A program made the translations under genes and the position numbers. Of a stretch of DNA of 53,261 nucleotides, positions 35,218-44,116 are shown one piece after another. The stretch is taken from contig NZ_JAJAVB010000031.1 of the NCBI RefSeq assembly GCF_020615385.1, forward strand, positions 1 through 53,261. The letters run 5' to 3'. Each line of letters begins with the position of its first letter. The stretch's first letter is position 1. Origin of the DNA: Jiella soli. GTDB taxonomy: Bacteria; Pseudomonadota; Alphaproteobacteria; Rhizobiales; Rhizobiaceae. The notes beneath the pieces were generated by a model. That model searched no databases. It was given only the letters and a program-made list of their open reading frames with translations, and was not told the origin of the DNA.

Positions 35218-35946
35218 ATGGGACGGCATCTCATCTATGGCGGCAATGGCGGGATCGGCTCAGCGATCGCGCGGCGGCTTGTCGGCGCTGGGCACGAGGT
35301 CGTGCTCGCCGGGCGCAACAGGCAGGAACTCGAAGCGCTCGCGGGCGAGTTGAACTCGTCCTTCGTCGAATGCGACGTGACCGAACCGGACGCGATCGAA
35401 CATGCGGCGGGGCAGGCGGGCGATGTGCTCGACGGCCTCGTCTACGCGGTCGGGACGATCAATCTGAAGCCCTTCGCCCGGCTGACGGAAGACGATTTCC
35501 TCGCCGATTTCCGGCTGAATGCGCTCGGCGCGGCGCAGGTTGTCCAGGCCTCGCTGTCGCAGCTCATGAAGGCGCCGGATGGTGCCAGCGTCCTGTTGTT
35601 CTCCACGGTCGCGGTCGAGCAGGGATTTTCCGCCCATGCCTCGATCGCCATGGCCAAGGGGGCCGTCGTCGGGCTCACGCGCTCGCTTGCGGCCGAATTC
35701 GCGCCGAAGATCCGCGTCAACGCCATCGCCCCCTCGCTGATCGACACGCCGCTCGGCCAGAAAGTCGCCGGCAATCCGAAGATGGCCGATGCGGTGGCGA
35801 AGATGCACGCCCTGCCGCGGCTCGGGACCCCCGACGATGTCGCCGCGATGGGCGAACTGCTGCTGACGGGAGCCGGCGCCTGGATCACCGGACAGGTGTT
35901 CGGCATCGATGGCGGCCGCTCCACCCTCCGCGTGATGCGCAGCTGA
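35218..35946 (+). CDS. SDR-family oxidoreductase
   Basis: The 242-residue short-chain dehydrogenase has an unusual nucleotide-binding opening, HLIYGGNGGIGSAIARRL, then LAGRNRQEL favouring NADP(H), and DGLVYAVGTINLKPFARL where the NNAG motif has become Tyr-Ala-Val-Gly. It ends with INAIAPSLIDTPLG and GQVFGIDGGRSTLR. The catalytic Tyr-x-x-x-Lys region is altered: SAHASIAMAKGAVVGL shows Ile-Ala-Met-Ala-Lys, so Tyr is missing at the usual place while Lys is kept. GAAGGAGCGGC precedes the ATG. It may be a non-catalytic or specialised SDR. Confidence 0.87.
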   Translation: MGRHLIYGGNGGIGSAIARRLVGAGHEVVLAGRNRQELEALAGELNSSFVECDVTEPDAIEHAAGQAGDVLDGLVYAVGTINLKPFARLTEDDFLADFRLNALGAAQVVQASLSQLMKAPDGASVLLFSTVAVEQGFSAHASIAMAKGAVVGLTRSLAAEFAPKIRVNAIAPSLIDTPLGQKVAGNPKMADAVAKMHALPRLGTPDDVAAMGELLLTGAGAWITGQVFGIDGGRSTLRVMRS

Positions 35947-36345
35947 TATGAAATCCGTTTGATCGCTTCGCGATAACGGATTTCAAAGACGCTCAAACGC
36001 CGCGCAGGCTGCGATACGGTATCCGGCTGGATCAACCGGACACCGGATGAGGCCTCCCGGGGCTCGCGCCGGGTGAAACCGCGCTGCTTCCTTGAAGGGG
36101 GCCCGGTCCGTCGCCGCATGCTTCGGCAGATCGATCCCCTGCCGAACTGGCCCGCCGCTTGTTGCGCCACTGTCACGATGGCGCGACCAAGCGGCGCGAA
36201 ACCGCTTGAAGCTTCCACGATTCTGGCGGTTAATCGATCAACCGGCGCTTATCGCCGGTCGCGGGTTAGCACGTCGTTAAGGAAGGCGGCGCAGCATCTG
36301 ATGGTCGGCCGAACAGGTCGGCCGGCGCCGCAAAGAGGTGTGCCG
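35947..36345. other. Intergenic region upstream of usg
   Basis: About 400 bases hold no convincing gene. They contain a large palindrome just after the SDR stop, and a 7-bp perfect hairpin (ACCGGCG 36241-36247 with CGCCGGT 36253-36259). The usg promoter is presumably within the last 100 bases. Other frames here are very Arg/Pro-rich and look non-coding. Confidence 0.5.
35949..35985. repeat. Large perfect hairpin (REP-like or bidirectional terminator)
   Basis: TGAAATCCGTT (35949-35959) and AACGGATTTCA (35975-35985) form a perfect 11-bp stem. A second stem inside it, ATCGC/GCGAT (35962-35966 with 35970-35974), has a TTC loop. It starts three bases after the SDR stop. There is no T-tract on either side, so a repetitive palindromic element or RNA 3'-end protector is at least as likely as a terminator. 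Confidence 0.75.
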
Positions 36346-36627
36346 ATGACTACGAGACCTGTCGACGCTTCCTTCGTCAAGATGCTGGAAGGCTATAGCC
36401 TGACCTCGGCAGAGGTCCTTTACCGGATGCCGGATCATCCGACACTGCTGCAAACCTTCTTCTGGCAGTTCGAGGATCTCGCGCCCGACTATCCGCGCCT
36501 GAAGCGGTTTCTCGACCATTGGGAGCGTGAGATCGAAGCGATCATCCACTCGGTGCGGGTCATGCATGCCGGTCTGATCAAGCCGCGCGAGGTGCGCCTT
36601 GTGAAGGACGCCGGCCATCTGCACTGA
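36346..36627 (+). CDS. usg: Usg family protein
   Basis: The 93-residue protein matches Usg: FVKMLEGYSLTSAEVLYRMPDHPTLLQTFFWQFEDLAPDYPRLKRFLDHWEREIEAIIHSVRVMHAGLI. In several alphaproteobacteria usg lies next to or inside tryptophan operons, and its biochemical role is not known. Here no trp gene is adjacent. AAGAGGTGTGCCG supports the ATG at 36346 over earlier codons. The downstream gene is convergent. Confidence 0.9.
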   Translation: MTTRPVDASFVKMLEGYSLTSAEVLYRMPDHPTLLQTFFWQFEDLAPDYPRLKRFLDHWEREIEAIIHSVRVMHAGLIKPREVRLVKDAGHLH

Positions 36628-36654
36628 TGTCGGCGTCTCGAAGTCTCCGCCTCG

Positions 36655-37539
36655 TTACATCGCCGTATAGGTCTCGCTGTCCTCCGGCAGGCCGTCGAAA
36701 TCGTAGGCGGGGGTGAAGGCGGCGTGGGTCGCGCAGGACTTGTCGAGGATCCTGTCCGTTCCCTGCAGAACGACGAGGCCGGAGACCGGCGAGGCTTCGG
36801 TCTGGGCGTTCCCCTCCATCGTGTAGACGATGTAGCTGAAGGGGCCGTTCTGGAAGCGGAGCTGCTCCTCGACCCCGGCATAGCGCTGCCGCAGGAAGAA
36901 GACGTTGCCGCTTTCCGGATCGCCGCTGAGGGTGAGTTCGTCCTTGTCTTCGCTGCCGTAGTGATAGGTGAGCTGCCGCCCTGTCGCGGTGACGGAGACG
37001 ATCTTGCCGCCGACCCGGCAGGAGAAGATGGTCAAAGGCACCTCGGACGTCCGGCATGCCGCGAGAACGCCCTCCGCGGCCTTGTCGCCGGCGATGCAGA
37101 AGATCCCGCCCCAATGATAGCCGCGGCCGGCATCCGATTGGACCTCGAACCATTTGAAGCCGCCCGACCAGACGCCGGTGTCCTTTAGAATATCGATCCG
37201 TTCGCCATTGCGCAGGCTGGTGATCTTGCGGCTGTCCGTGCCAGGCCCTGCGCGGAGGATGCCGCCATAGGAGTAGCCGTGCTCTCCTTCGGCGGAGATC
37301 GTCGCCGTCTCGGCAGCCGCTTCACGTTCCATCTCGATCATGGTCTGGACGTCGCCGACGCAATCGGGCGTCAGTCTGTCCCAGGCCGATTGCGGCTCGA
37401 AGCAGGCACCGAGGGCCTTCTCGCCGCAGATCGTCTGGACGGCGCTTCGGCAGGTGGGGCTCAATTCCTGCGAGAGTGCCGCCCGCTGGACGCAGAGGCC
37501 GGAAGCGGCGACGAGCATCGCCAACAGGATCGGTCGCAT
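36655..37539 (-). CDS. Secreted SH3-domain protein
   Basis: The product (294 residues from the ATG at 37539, which has AAGGTG upstream; a GTG at 37548 is the alternative) has a signal peptide (MRPILLAMLVAASGLCVQRAALS). A Cys-rich stretch follows (TCRSAVQTICGEKALGACFEPQ). A bacterial SH3-like domain at about 90-150 reads YSYGGILRAGPGTDSRKITSLRNGERIDILKDTGVW. The C-terminal domain contains CRVGGKIVSVTATGRQLTYHYGSEDKDELTLSG. Bacterial SH3 domains usually bind cell-wall or protein ligands in the periplasm. The precise role is unknown. Confidence 0.85.
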   Translation of the reverse strand: MRPILLAMLVAASGLCVQRAALSQELSPTCRSAVQTICGEKALGACFEPQSAWDRLTPDCVGDVQTMIEMEREAAAETATISAEGEHGYSYGGILRAGPGTDSRKITSLRNGERIDILKDTGVWSGGFKWFEVQSDAGRGYHWGGIFCIAGDKAAEGVLAACRTSEVPLTIFSCRVGGKIVSVTATGRQLTYHYGSEDKDELTLSGDPESGNVFFLRQRYAGVEEQLRFQNGPFSYIVYTMEGNAQTEASPVSGLVVLQGTDRILDKSCATHAAFTPAYDFDGLPEDSETYTAM

Positions 37540-37626
37540 AAGCTTCACCTTGTCACGCCTTTGATCGAGAGAGGAGCAAAGGGAGGCCGACCGCCGTGCT
37601 CGGTCCGCTGCGGTCGGCCGTCACCG

Positions 37627-37992
37627 TCATTTCGCAGGCGTGAGAACTTCCTTGCCGGCGCCCTTCGTATCCGCGACGGTCCAGACACCGTCGAGCGTCC
37701 CGTCCGGCTTGACGCGATAGACGACGAGCCCGACTTCCTCGGGGTTGAAGGAATAGGCGGCCGCGAAGCGGTCCTCGCTCAGCATGCAGATTCCGTCGGA
37801 TGTGGTGCTGCCGGTTTCCCAATGGATGCGGCAGGTGGTGTCGGATGTGACCGTGATGGTCGCGGTTCCCTCATATTCGCTGCCGTCGAGGTTCGTTCCG
37901 GACACCTGATAACGGCCGCCGACGGTCTGAGCCGCGGCCGGCGAAACAGAGACGAGGGCTGCGGCAAGCGTCAGCCACGCGAAGCGCTTCAT
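37627..37992 (-). CDS. Small predicted secreted protein, unknown function
   Basis: The 121-residue product starts at the ATG at 37992 with a signal peptide (MKRFAWLTLAAALVSVSPAAA). The mature part is a short beta-rich domain: GGRYQVSGTNLDGSEYEGTATITVTSDTTCRIHWETGSTTSDGICML followed by LVVYRVKPDGTLDGVWTVAD, with one Cys pair. Similar fibronectin-like or LIC10280-like short proteins occur in Rhizobiales exported proteomes. It is followed on the same strand by the SH3 protein gene and may be co-transcribed with it. Confidence 0.82.
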   Translation of the reverse strand: MKRFAWLTLAAALVSVSPAAAQTVGGRYQVSGTNLDGSEYEGTATITVTSDTTCRIHWETGSTTSDGICMLSEDRFAAAYSFNPEEVGLVVYRVKPDGTLDGVWTVADTKGAGKEVLTPAK

Positions 37993-38199
37993 GAAGATGG
38001 TTCCATCAGGTGGAGATGACGCCCCGGCCAGGCCGGCCGACGCGGCGGAGCGACGGCCCCTGATGCCGGTGCGCTCACTGGCATCCATATCATGGGGCCT
38101 TACGCAACGGCAGAGGCCTTTGATGGCCTCCCGCAGTCATTTTTCGCCGAGAGGTTTCCGCCGGCCGCAGGGGCGACCGGCGGAAGGTCCTTGCCTTCG

Positions 38200-39459
38200 T
38201 CAGATCAGGAGATCGGCGACGATCTGGTCGTTGGTGATGTCCTGGAAGCGAATCCCGTCCGCCTCGAACCGCTGAAGCAGGATAGCGAAATTTTCCGGCG
38301 CCTTGGTCTCGATGCCGAGGAGGATCGAGCCGAAATCGCGGGCCGACTTCTTCAGATATTCGAAGCGGGCAATATCGTCGTCCGGACCCAGGAGATTCAG
38401 GAAATCCTTCAGCGCGCCCGGCCGCTGGGCGAGCCGCAGGATGAAATACTTCTTCAGCCCTTCGTAGCGCAGCGCCCGTTCCTTGACGTCCGGCAGCCGC
38501 TCGAAGTCGAAATTGCCCCCGGACACGACGAGCACGACGGTCTTGCCGGCGATTTCGTCCTTCAGGTTGTTCAGCGCATCGATCGCCAGCGCGCCGGCAG
38601 GCTCGAGCACGATGCCCTCGATGTTGAGCATCGACAGCATGGTGCCGCAAAGCCGGCCCTCGGGCGCGAGGATCACGTCCTCGGGCCGGAACTGCTTCAG
38701 CGTGGCGAAGGGGATCTGGCCGATCTCGGCCACCGCCGCGCCGTCGACGAAGCCGTCGATCTGGGGCATGCGGGTGAGCGTGCCGCGCTCGAGGCTGGTC
38801 CTGAGGCTCGGCGCGCCCTGCGGCTCGACGAAGCGCAGGGCCGGGGAGGGCGTGTCCTCGCCGGCGAAGAACCGGGTCATGCCGGAGGCAAGTCCGCCGC
38901 CGCCGACGGGCATCACCACCATGTCGATCGTCTCGCCGGACAGCTGAGCACGGATCTCGCGGGCAACGCTTGCCTGACCCTCGACGATGTCCTCGTGGTC
39001 GAAGGGGGGAACCAGATCGGCCCCCGCCTCGCGCGAATAGGCCTTGGCCGCGGTGTAGCAGTCGTCGAAGAAGTCGCCGACGAGTTCGACCTCGATCGCA
39101 TCGCCGCCGAACATCCTCGTCTTCTCGATCTTCTGCTGCGGCGTCGTCACCGGCATGAAGACGCGGCCTTTCAGGCCGAAGTGCCGGCAGGCAAAGGCGA
39201 AGCCTTGGGCATGATTGCCGGCGGAGGCGCAGCAGAACCGGCCGGTCGCGGCGCCCTCGGCGATACGCTTGCGCATGAAGTTGAAGGCGCCGCGGATCTT
39301 GTAGGACCGGACCGGGGTCAGATCCTCACGCTTCAGATAGATGCGCGCGCCGAAACGGCCCGACAGATGTTCGTTGAGCTGCAAGGGGGTGGCGGGAAAC
39401 AGCTGGCGAAGGGCCTCTTCCGCCGCCGCGACCCGGGCAAGAAATTCAGTTCCGAACAT
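38200..39459 (-). CDS. ilvA: Threonine ammonia-lyase (biosynthetic threonine dehydratase)
   Basis: IlvA deaminates threonine to 2-oxobutanoate, the first step to isoleucine. In the 419-residue protein the PLP lysine is Lys54 in VRSYKIRGAFNFM, the glycine loop is VGGGGLASG, and the SAGNHAQGFAFACR block binds phosphate. The C-terminal ~85 residues (LKKYFILRLAQRPGALKDFLNLL) form the single ACT-like domain of the short IlvA form. The ATG at 39459 matches the family start; a longer upstream frame is unlikely. No other branched-chain genes are adjacent. Confidence 0.95.
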   Translation of the reverse strand: MFGTEFLARVAAAEEALRQLFPATPLQLNEHLSGRFGARIYLKREDLTPVRSYKIRGAFNFMRKRIAEGAATGRFCCASAGNHAQGFAFACRHFGLKGRVFMPVTTPQQKIEKTRMFGGDAIEVELVGDFFDDCYTAAKAYSREAGADLVPPFDHEDIVEGQASVAREIRAQLSGETIDMVVMPVGGGGLASGMTRFFAGEDTPSPALRFVEPQGAPSLRTSLERGTLTRMPQIDGFVDGAAVAEIGQIPFATLKQFRPEDVILAPEGRLCGTMLSMLNIEGIVLEPAGALAIDALNNLKDEIAGKTVVLVVSGGNFDFERLPDVKERALRYEGLKKYFILRLAQRPGALKDFLNLLGPDDDIARFEYLKKSARDFGSILLGIETKAPENFAILLQRFEADGIRFQDITNDQIVADLLI

Positions 39460-39948
39460 GGATGATTCGTCTTTTTCAAATGGGGAAGTGCCGCAGGGAT
39501 GGCGGCCGAACTTCCTTCGTCTCGGCTCGGCCACGATCGTGGCATGGAAAGGCGCCTGCTCCTCGCGAGGGCAGGTCGCGGCCGGACGCGCTCTGGCCGA
39601 AGGCTGAGATCAGCTTCGCTGCGAGAGGGCGCCGGCGCCGATAATGAGGCCGGTCCGGATAATCAGGGGTGTGGCTCTGCCGATCGATGTCATCTTGATC
39701 ATCTGACGCCCCCTTTCGCCGGCTGGTGAATTGGAATGGGCGCAGCCATCGGCCATTGCGGGGATTTTGTAAAGAGGGATGGGCGACAAAGCGGAAGCCG
39801 CGGCCGCAATGGCAAGGCACCGGCGGGCCTGCCGCGAAACATTCGCGACACCCCCGTGCAATGCCGACGCTGCGATGCCGCCATCGGGGGGAAAAGAGAC
39901 CGGCCTAGAAAGCGCATCAGTTTCCACGCAGGAAGGGATGCCATTGTC
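39460..39948. other. Intergenic region between ilvA and the NmrA gene
   Basis: About 490 bases between divergent genes contain both promoters and a small minus-strand frame listed separately. No leader-peptide attenuator with runs of branched-chain codons is visible upstream of ilvA, and no riboswitch is recognised. Confidence 0.5.
39610..39702 (-). CDS. Possible 30-residue small membrane peptide
   Basis: A frame from ATG 39702 (second ATG at 39693) to TGA at 39610 encodes MIKMTSIGRATPLIIRTG... with a short hydrophobic core (PLIIRTGLIIGAGAL). AAAGGGGGCG lies seven bases before the ATG, unusually good for non-coding sequence. The product has no known family and could be a small membrane peptide of the ilvA leader or a chance frame. 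Confidence 0.35.
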   Translation of the reverse strand: MIKMTSIGRATPLIIRTGLIIGAGALSQRS

Positions 39949-40923
39949 ATGACAATGAAGAAGACCATCGCCGTCGTCGGCGCGACCGGTGCTCAGGGTG
40001 GCGGCCTCGTCCGGGCGATCCTTGCGGACCGGTCCGGCGAATTCGCCGCGCGTGCGATCACCCGGGACAGGAACTCCGAGGGTGCCAGGCGCCTCGCCGA
40101 TCTCGGCGCCGAAGTGGTCGAGGCCGACCTCGACAGGCCCACATCGCTGGCGCGGGCATTCCGCGGCGCCTATGGCGCCTACTGCGTCACCTTCTACTGG
40201 GATCACCAGTCCCCGGACATCGAGCTCGGCCACGCGCGTGCGCAGGCCGCCGCTGCCCGTGAGGAAGGCGTGCGCCACGTGATCTGGTCGACGCTGGAAG
40301 ATACCAGGCGCTGCATTTCGCTCGACGATCCGCGGATGCCGACCCTGATGGGGCGCTGGAAGGTGCCGCATCTCGACGCCAAGGGAGAAGCGCATCGCTA
40401 CTTCTATCTGGCGGCGCCGACCACCTTCCTGCGCACGTCCTTCTACTGGGAGAACTTCATCCATTTCGGCATGGGCCCGAAGCCGGATGCGTCCGGCCAG
40501 CTCGTGCTGACCCTGCCGATGGGCGCCAAGCGGCTGCCTGGCATCGCGGCGGAGGACATCGGGCGCTGCGCCTACGGCATCTTCCGCGTCGGACCGGCAC
40601 TCATCGGCCGGGTGATCGGGATCTCCGGGGAACATCCGACGGGCGCTGAGATGGCGAGGGTCCTGACGGACGTGCTCGGCCGGCCGGTCCGCTACAACGC
40701 CGTCGAGCCGGAGACCTATCGCGGCCTCGGCTTTCCGGGCGCCGAAGAACTCGGAAACATGTTCCAGTTCAAGCACGACTTCAACGAGCACTACTGCCGG
40801 TCGCGGGACCTTGCTTTCACGCGCCGGCTCAACCCGGCACTCTCGAACTTCCGCAGCTGGGCCGAAGACAACCGCGCCGCCCTCGGCAACCATACCGCCC
40901 CAACGGTCGCCGCGGCCGCGTAA
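39949..40923 (+). CDS. NmrA/HSCARG-type NAD(P)-binding protein
   Basis: The 324-residue protein has the Rossmann opening TIAVVGATGAQGGGLVRAIL (5-24), AITRDRNSEGARRLADLGAEVVEADLDR, and HVIWSTLEDTRRCISLDD. The FLRTSFYWENFIHFGMGPK block is typical of NmrA-like proteins, which sense the NADP+/NADPH state or act as atypical oxidoreductases. GGAAGGG lies upstream of the ATG at 39949. A terminator follows the stop. It is a full-length relative of the truncated remnant at 33331-33705, but the two are not close copies. Confidence 0.92.
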   Translation: MTMKKTIAVVGATGAQGGGLVRAILADRSGEFAARAITRDRNSEGARRLADLGAEVVEADLDRPTSLARAFRGAYGAYCVTFYWDHQSPDIELGHARAQAAAAREEGVRHVIWSTLEDTRRCISLDDPRMPTLMGRWKVPHLDAKGEAHRYFYLAAPTTFLRTSFYWENFIHFGMGPKPDASGQLVLTLPMGAKRLPGIAAEDIGRCAYGIFRVGPALIGRVIGISGEHPTGAEMARVLTDVLGRPVRYNAVEPETYRGLGFPGAEELGNMFQFKHDFNEHYCRSRDLAFTRRLNPALSNFRSWAEDNRAALGNHTAPTVAAAA

Positions 40924-40944
40924 CGGCTGAATTTCTTCGGACTA

Positions 40945-40978
40945 GCCGCCCCGACGGTATCCGCCGGGGCGCCTTTTT
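40945..40978 (+). terminator. Rho-independent terminator after the NmrA gene
   Basis: GCCGCCCCGACGG (40945-40957) and CCGCCGGGGCGCC (40961-40973) form a GC-rich stem with two mismatches and a TAT loop, followed by five T residues at 40974-40978. Confidence 0.85.
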
Positions 40979-41156
40979 GCACGTCGGAGGCAATGCCTGA
41001 GATTGGATCGGCTTTTTTAGCAGTTCATTCACTCTCACTTGCGATTGCGCGGGCGCCGACGGGTTTACTGAGCGATATTCACGCCGTTTCAACTCGCTCG
41101 CGCCAAAACGGTCTCCGACTTAGTCGGCCCAGAGGGGCGCGAGAGGAGGCCTGTCC

Positions 41157-42593
41157 GTGGACGCGCGAGTTCCGCAAATCGATCGCCCGATCTTTGTCGA
41201 CCTGGACGGCACGCTGATCCGCAGCGACCTTCTCTGGGAATCACTGTTTCTGGCCACCCGCCAGTCGCCCCAACTGATGTGGCGCCTGCCGCTGTGGGCG
41301 TCGGAGGGCAAGGCGCGGCTGAAGGCCGAGCTCGGCCGGCTCATCGAGTTCGATCCCGCGCTTCTGCCCTATCGACAGGAAGTCGTCGAGGCCCTGAGGG
41401 CCGCGCGTAGCGAAGGCCGCACGATCATCCTTGCCACCGGCGCGAACGAGCGCCTCGCCCATGCCGTTGCGGGACATCTCGGCCTGTTCGACGAGGTGAT
41501 GGCGTCCTGCGACGCGGTGAACCTTACGGCGGAACGCAAGCTCGAGCGCATCACCGCGCGCTGCGGCGAGGACGGCTTCGACTATTGGGGCAATTCGCGC
41601 GAAGACATCTGCCTTCTGGACCGGGCGGCGGAGGCGACGGTCGTCGCGCCCGACCGCGCCGCGTCCTCCTGGCAGAAGCGGACCGGTTCGTCGCGGATCG
41701 AAGCGGGCGGAAGTCCCGTCAAGGCGGCGCTGAAGGCCATGCGGCCGCATCAATGGGCGAAGAACGTCCTCGTCTTCGTGCCGATGACGCTCAGCCACGA
41801 GTTCCTCAACCTCGGCATGCTGGTCGGCGCGATGCTCGCCTTCGTCAGCTTCTCCTTCGCCGCCTCGGCGGTCTACATCGCCAACGACCTCCTCGACCTC
41901 ACGGCCGATCGCAAGCACAAGACCAAGCACAAGCGGCCCTTCGCTAGCGGGGAGTTGCAGATATCGAGAGGACTGGCTCTCGCCGCCGGGCTTCTGGTGA
42001 CCTCCTTCGCGATCGGGATGTTCCTGCCGGGATACTATCTGGCGGCCCTTGCGGCCTATCTCGTGGCCACGACCGCATATTCCCTTTTCGTCAAGCGGAT
42101 GCTCCTGATCGACGTCCTGACGCTTGCCGGCCTCTACACGATGCGGATCATCGCCGGGGCGGAAGCCTCGCAAACGACCGTCTCGTTCTGGCTCATCGCC
42201 TTCTCGCTGTTCTTCTTCCTGTCGCTGGCGCTGGTGAAGCGCTACACCGAACTGCAGGATTTCGGCGTCGGCGCGGAGCGCTCGAAGACCGGGCGCGGCT
42301 ATGTCGACGCCGATCTGGAGACGCTCGCACAGGCCGGGATGACTTCCGGTTTTGCCTCGGTGATGGTCCTGGCGCTCTACATCAACAGCCCCGAAGTCAT
42401 CAGGCACTACGAACTGCCGGTGCTGGTCTGGCCGATCTGTCCGATCCTGCTCTACATCATCGTGCGGATCTGGGTCCTCGCCCGCCGCAACCAGATGCAT
42501 GACGATCCCGTGGTCTTCATGCTCCGCGATTGGCGCAGCCAGATGATGATCGGCATCGGCGGCGTCATGTTCCTCCTGGCCGCCTATGCCTGA
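41157..42593 (+). CDS. HAD phosphatase-UbiA prenyltransferase fusion (decaprenyl-phosphate phosphoribosyltransferase-like)
   Basis: The 478-residue membrane protein has an N-terminal HAD domain with DLDGT (15-19), the Thr of TGANERL and the GNSREDICLLD metal motif. A UbiA domain of about nine helices follows from residue 190, with the prenyl-diphosphate-binding NDLLDLTADRKHKTKHKRP (243-261). UbiA proteins of this branch attach phosphoribose to polyprenyl phosphate, and the fused phosphatase could remove the 5-phosphate, giving decaprenylphosphoribose. This inference is supported by the DprE1-like gene overlapping it by eight bases. GAGAGGAGG precedes the GTG start. Confidence 0.9.
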   Translation: MDARVPQIDRPIFVDLDGTLIRSDLLWESLFLATRQSPQLMWRLPLWASEGKARLKAELGRLIEFDPALLPYRQEVVEALRAARSEGRTIILATGANERLAHAVAGHLGLFDEVMASCDAVNLTAERKLERITARCGEDGFDYWGNSREDICLLDRAAEATVVAPDRAASSWQKRTGSSRIEAGGSPVKAALKAMRPHQWAKNVLVFVPMTLSHEFLNLGMLVGAMLAFVSFSFAASAVYIANDLLDLTADRKHKTKHKRPFASGELQISRGLALAAGLLVTSFAIGMFLPGYYLAALAAYLVATTAYSLFVKRMLLIDVLTLAGLYTMRIIAGAEASQTTVSFWLIAFSLFFFLSLALVKRYTELQDFGVGAERSKTGRGYVDADLETLAQAGMTSGFASVMVLALYINSPEVIRHYELPVLVWPICPILLYIIVRIWVLARRNQMHDDPVVFMLRDWRSQMMIGIGGVMFLLAAYA

Positions 42594-44019
42594 CCGGACC
42601 CCCGATTATCAGAGCTGGGGCCGGCTCAAGCCGGCCGTCAGGCGGGCCGTCGGCTCGGAACGCTTCGTCTGGCCGCGCGGCGAGCGGTCGGAAGAAGAGG
42701 GGGCGTATCTGCCCTTCGGCAATGGCCGCTCTTATGGCGACAGCTGTCACAACGATGAAGGAACGCTCATCGTTTCTGGCCGGGACCGCCCTTCCGCCAT
42801 TCATGCCTTCGATCCGGAAACCGGGCTCCTGACGGCGGATGCCGGCGTGCTCCTCAGCGAGATCACCCGGCATGTCGCCTCGGCCGGCTGGTTCCTTCCG
42901 GTGACGCCCGGCACGCAGTTCGTCACCCTCGGCGGGGCGATCGCCAACGACGTTCACGGCAAGAACCACCATCGCCGCGGCACGTTCGGGCGCTGGGTCG
43001 AGTCTCTGAGACTCGACCGGTCCGACCGCGGAAGCCTGGCCTGCAGCCGCACCGAGAATGCCGATCTCTTCTCCGCAACGATCGCCGGCATGGGCCTCAC
43101 CGGCCTGATCCGCCAGGCGACCATCCGGCTCCTGAAGGTGCCGTCGCTATCGATCCTCCAGACGACGACGCGCTTCGACCGGCTTTCCGACTATTTCGAT
43201 CTCGCCGAAGCGGCCGACGCCCGCCACGAATACGCCGTCGCGTGGATCGATTCCTTGAGCAGCGGCGTCTCGCTTGGGCGCGGCCATTTGATCGCCGGCG
43301 ACCATGCCCGCAACGGCGACCTCTCGGGCGTTGCTGCAGGTCCGCTCGCCTCGGTCCCGCTGACGCCGCCGGTGAGCCCGCTGGCCGGGCCGTTCCTCAA
43401 GGCGTTCAACGAAGCCTATTATCGAAAGGCCCGGGCCGGGACACGCGAGGCCACCGTCCGCTTCGACAGCTTCTTCTATCCCCTCGACCGGATCGGCGAC
43501 TGGAACCGGCTCTACGGCCCCCGCGGCCTGCATCAGCACCAGAGCGTCATTCCGGCGGGGGACGGCGAGGCGGTCGTGCGCGAGCTGATCCTCTGCGCCA
43601 AGGCCCATAAACACGGCTCCTTCCTGACCGTCCTGAAGCGCTTCGGCGACCTTCGCAGCCCCGGCCTCCTCAGCTTTCCGCGCCCCGGCTACACGCTGAC
43701 TCTCGACTTTCCCCATCGCGGGGAGAAGACGCTGCGGCTCCTGCGCGAACTCGACCGGATCACCGTCGAAGCGGGTGGCGCGGTCAATCCCTACAAGGAC
43801 GCGCGGATGTCGCCTGAGACCTTCGCGGCGGGCTTCCCGCAGTGGCGCCGGCTCGACGCGCTTCGCGATCCGGCGATCTCTTCGGACTTCTGGCGCCGCA
43901 CGGCCGGTCGGTTCCTGGCGCGGGGCGCGGTCGACGTACCGACCAATATCGAAAATTCGAGCGGGTCCGTGGCGAGTTTGTTTACCTTGGGTGAGAGTTC
44001 GGCTCGTCAGCCGGCCTGA
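42586..44019 (+). CDS. DprE1-like FAD-dependent decaprenylphosphoribose oxidase
   Basis: The 477-residue protein has an FAD-binding type 4 domain with FGNGRSYGDSC (45-54), the covalent-type flavin histidine context GGAIANDVHGKNHHRRGTFG (His124) and a D-arabinono-1,4-lactone-oxidase-like C-terminal part. Mycobacterial DprE1 oxidises the 2-OH of decaprenylphosphoryl ribose, and an SDR (DprE2) then reduces it to arabinose. The ATG lies within the 3' end of the UbiA fusion. The substrate is inferred from this linkage, not shown. Confidence 0.9.
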   Translation: MPDRTPDYQSWGRLKPAVRRAVGSERFVWPRGERSEEEGAYLPFGNGRSYGDSCHNDEGTLIVSGRDRPSAIHAFDPETGLLTADAGVLLSEITRHVASAGWFLPVTPGTQFVTLGGAIANDVHGKNHHRRGTFGRWVESLRLDRSDRGSLACSRTENADLFSATIAGMGLTGLIRQATIRLLKVPSLSILQTTTRFDRLSDYFDLAEAADARHEYAVAWIDSLSSGVSLGRGHLIAGDHARNGDLSGVAAGPLASVPLTPPVSPLAGPFLKAFNEAYYRKARAGTREATVRFDSFFYPLDRIGDWNRLYGPRGLHQHQSVIPAGDGEAVVRELILCAKAHKHGSFLTVLKRFGDLRSPGLLSFPRPGYTLTLDFPHRGEKTLRLLRELDRITVEAGGAVNPYKDARMSPETFAAGFPQWRRLDALRDPAISSDFWRRTAGRFLARGAVDVPTNIENSSGSVASLFTLGESSARQPA

Positions 44020-44116
44020 ACAACGGCCGTCTTAACTCATTCTCACCGCGTCATCTGCTAATCAACCGAGGATCGGCGGCGGTTCAGGCCGGCTGCTGCA
44101 AAGCAAGGACGAGGCG

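Noticed and set aside
38155-38185. Inverted repeat TTTCCGCCGG/CCGGCGGAA after ilvA as a terminator
   Set aside because: The stem is good but has no T-tract on the ilvA strand; too ambiguous to annotate.
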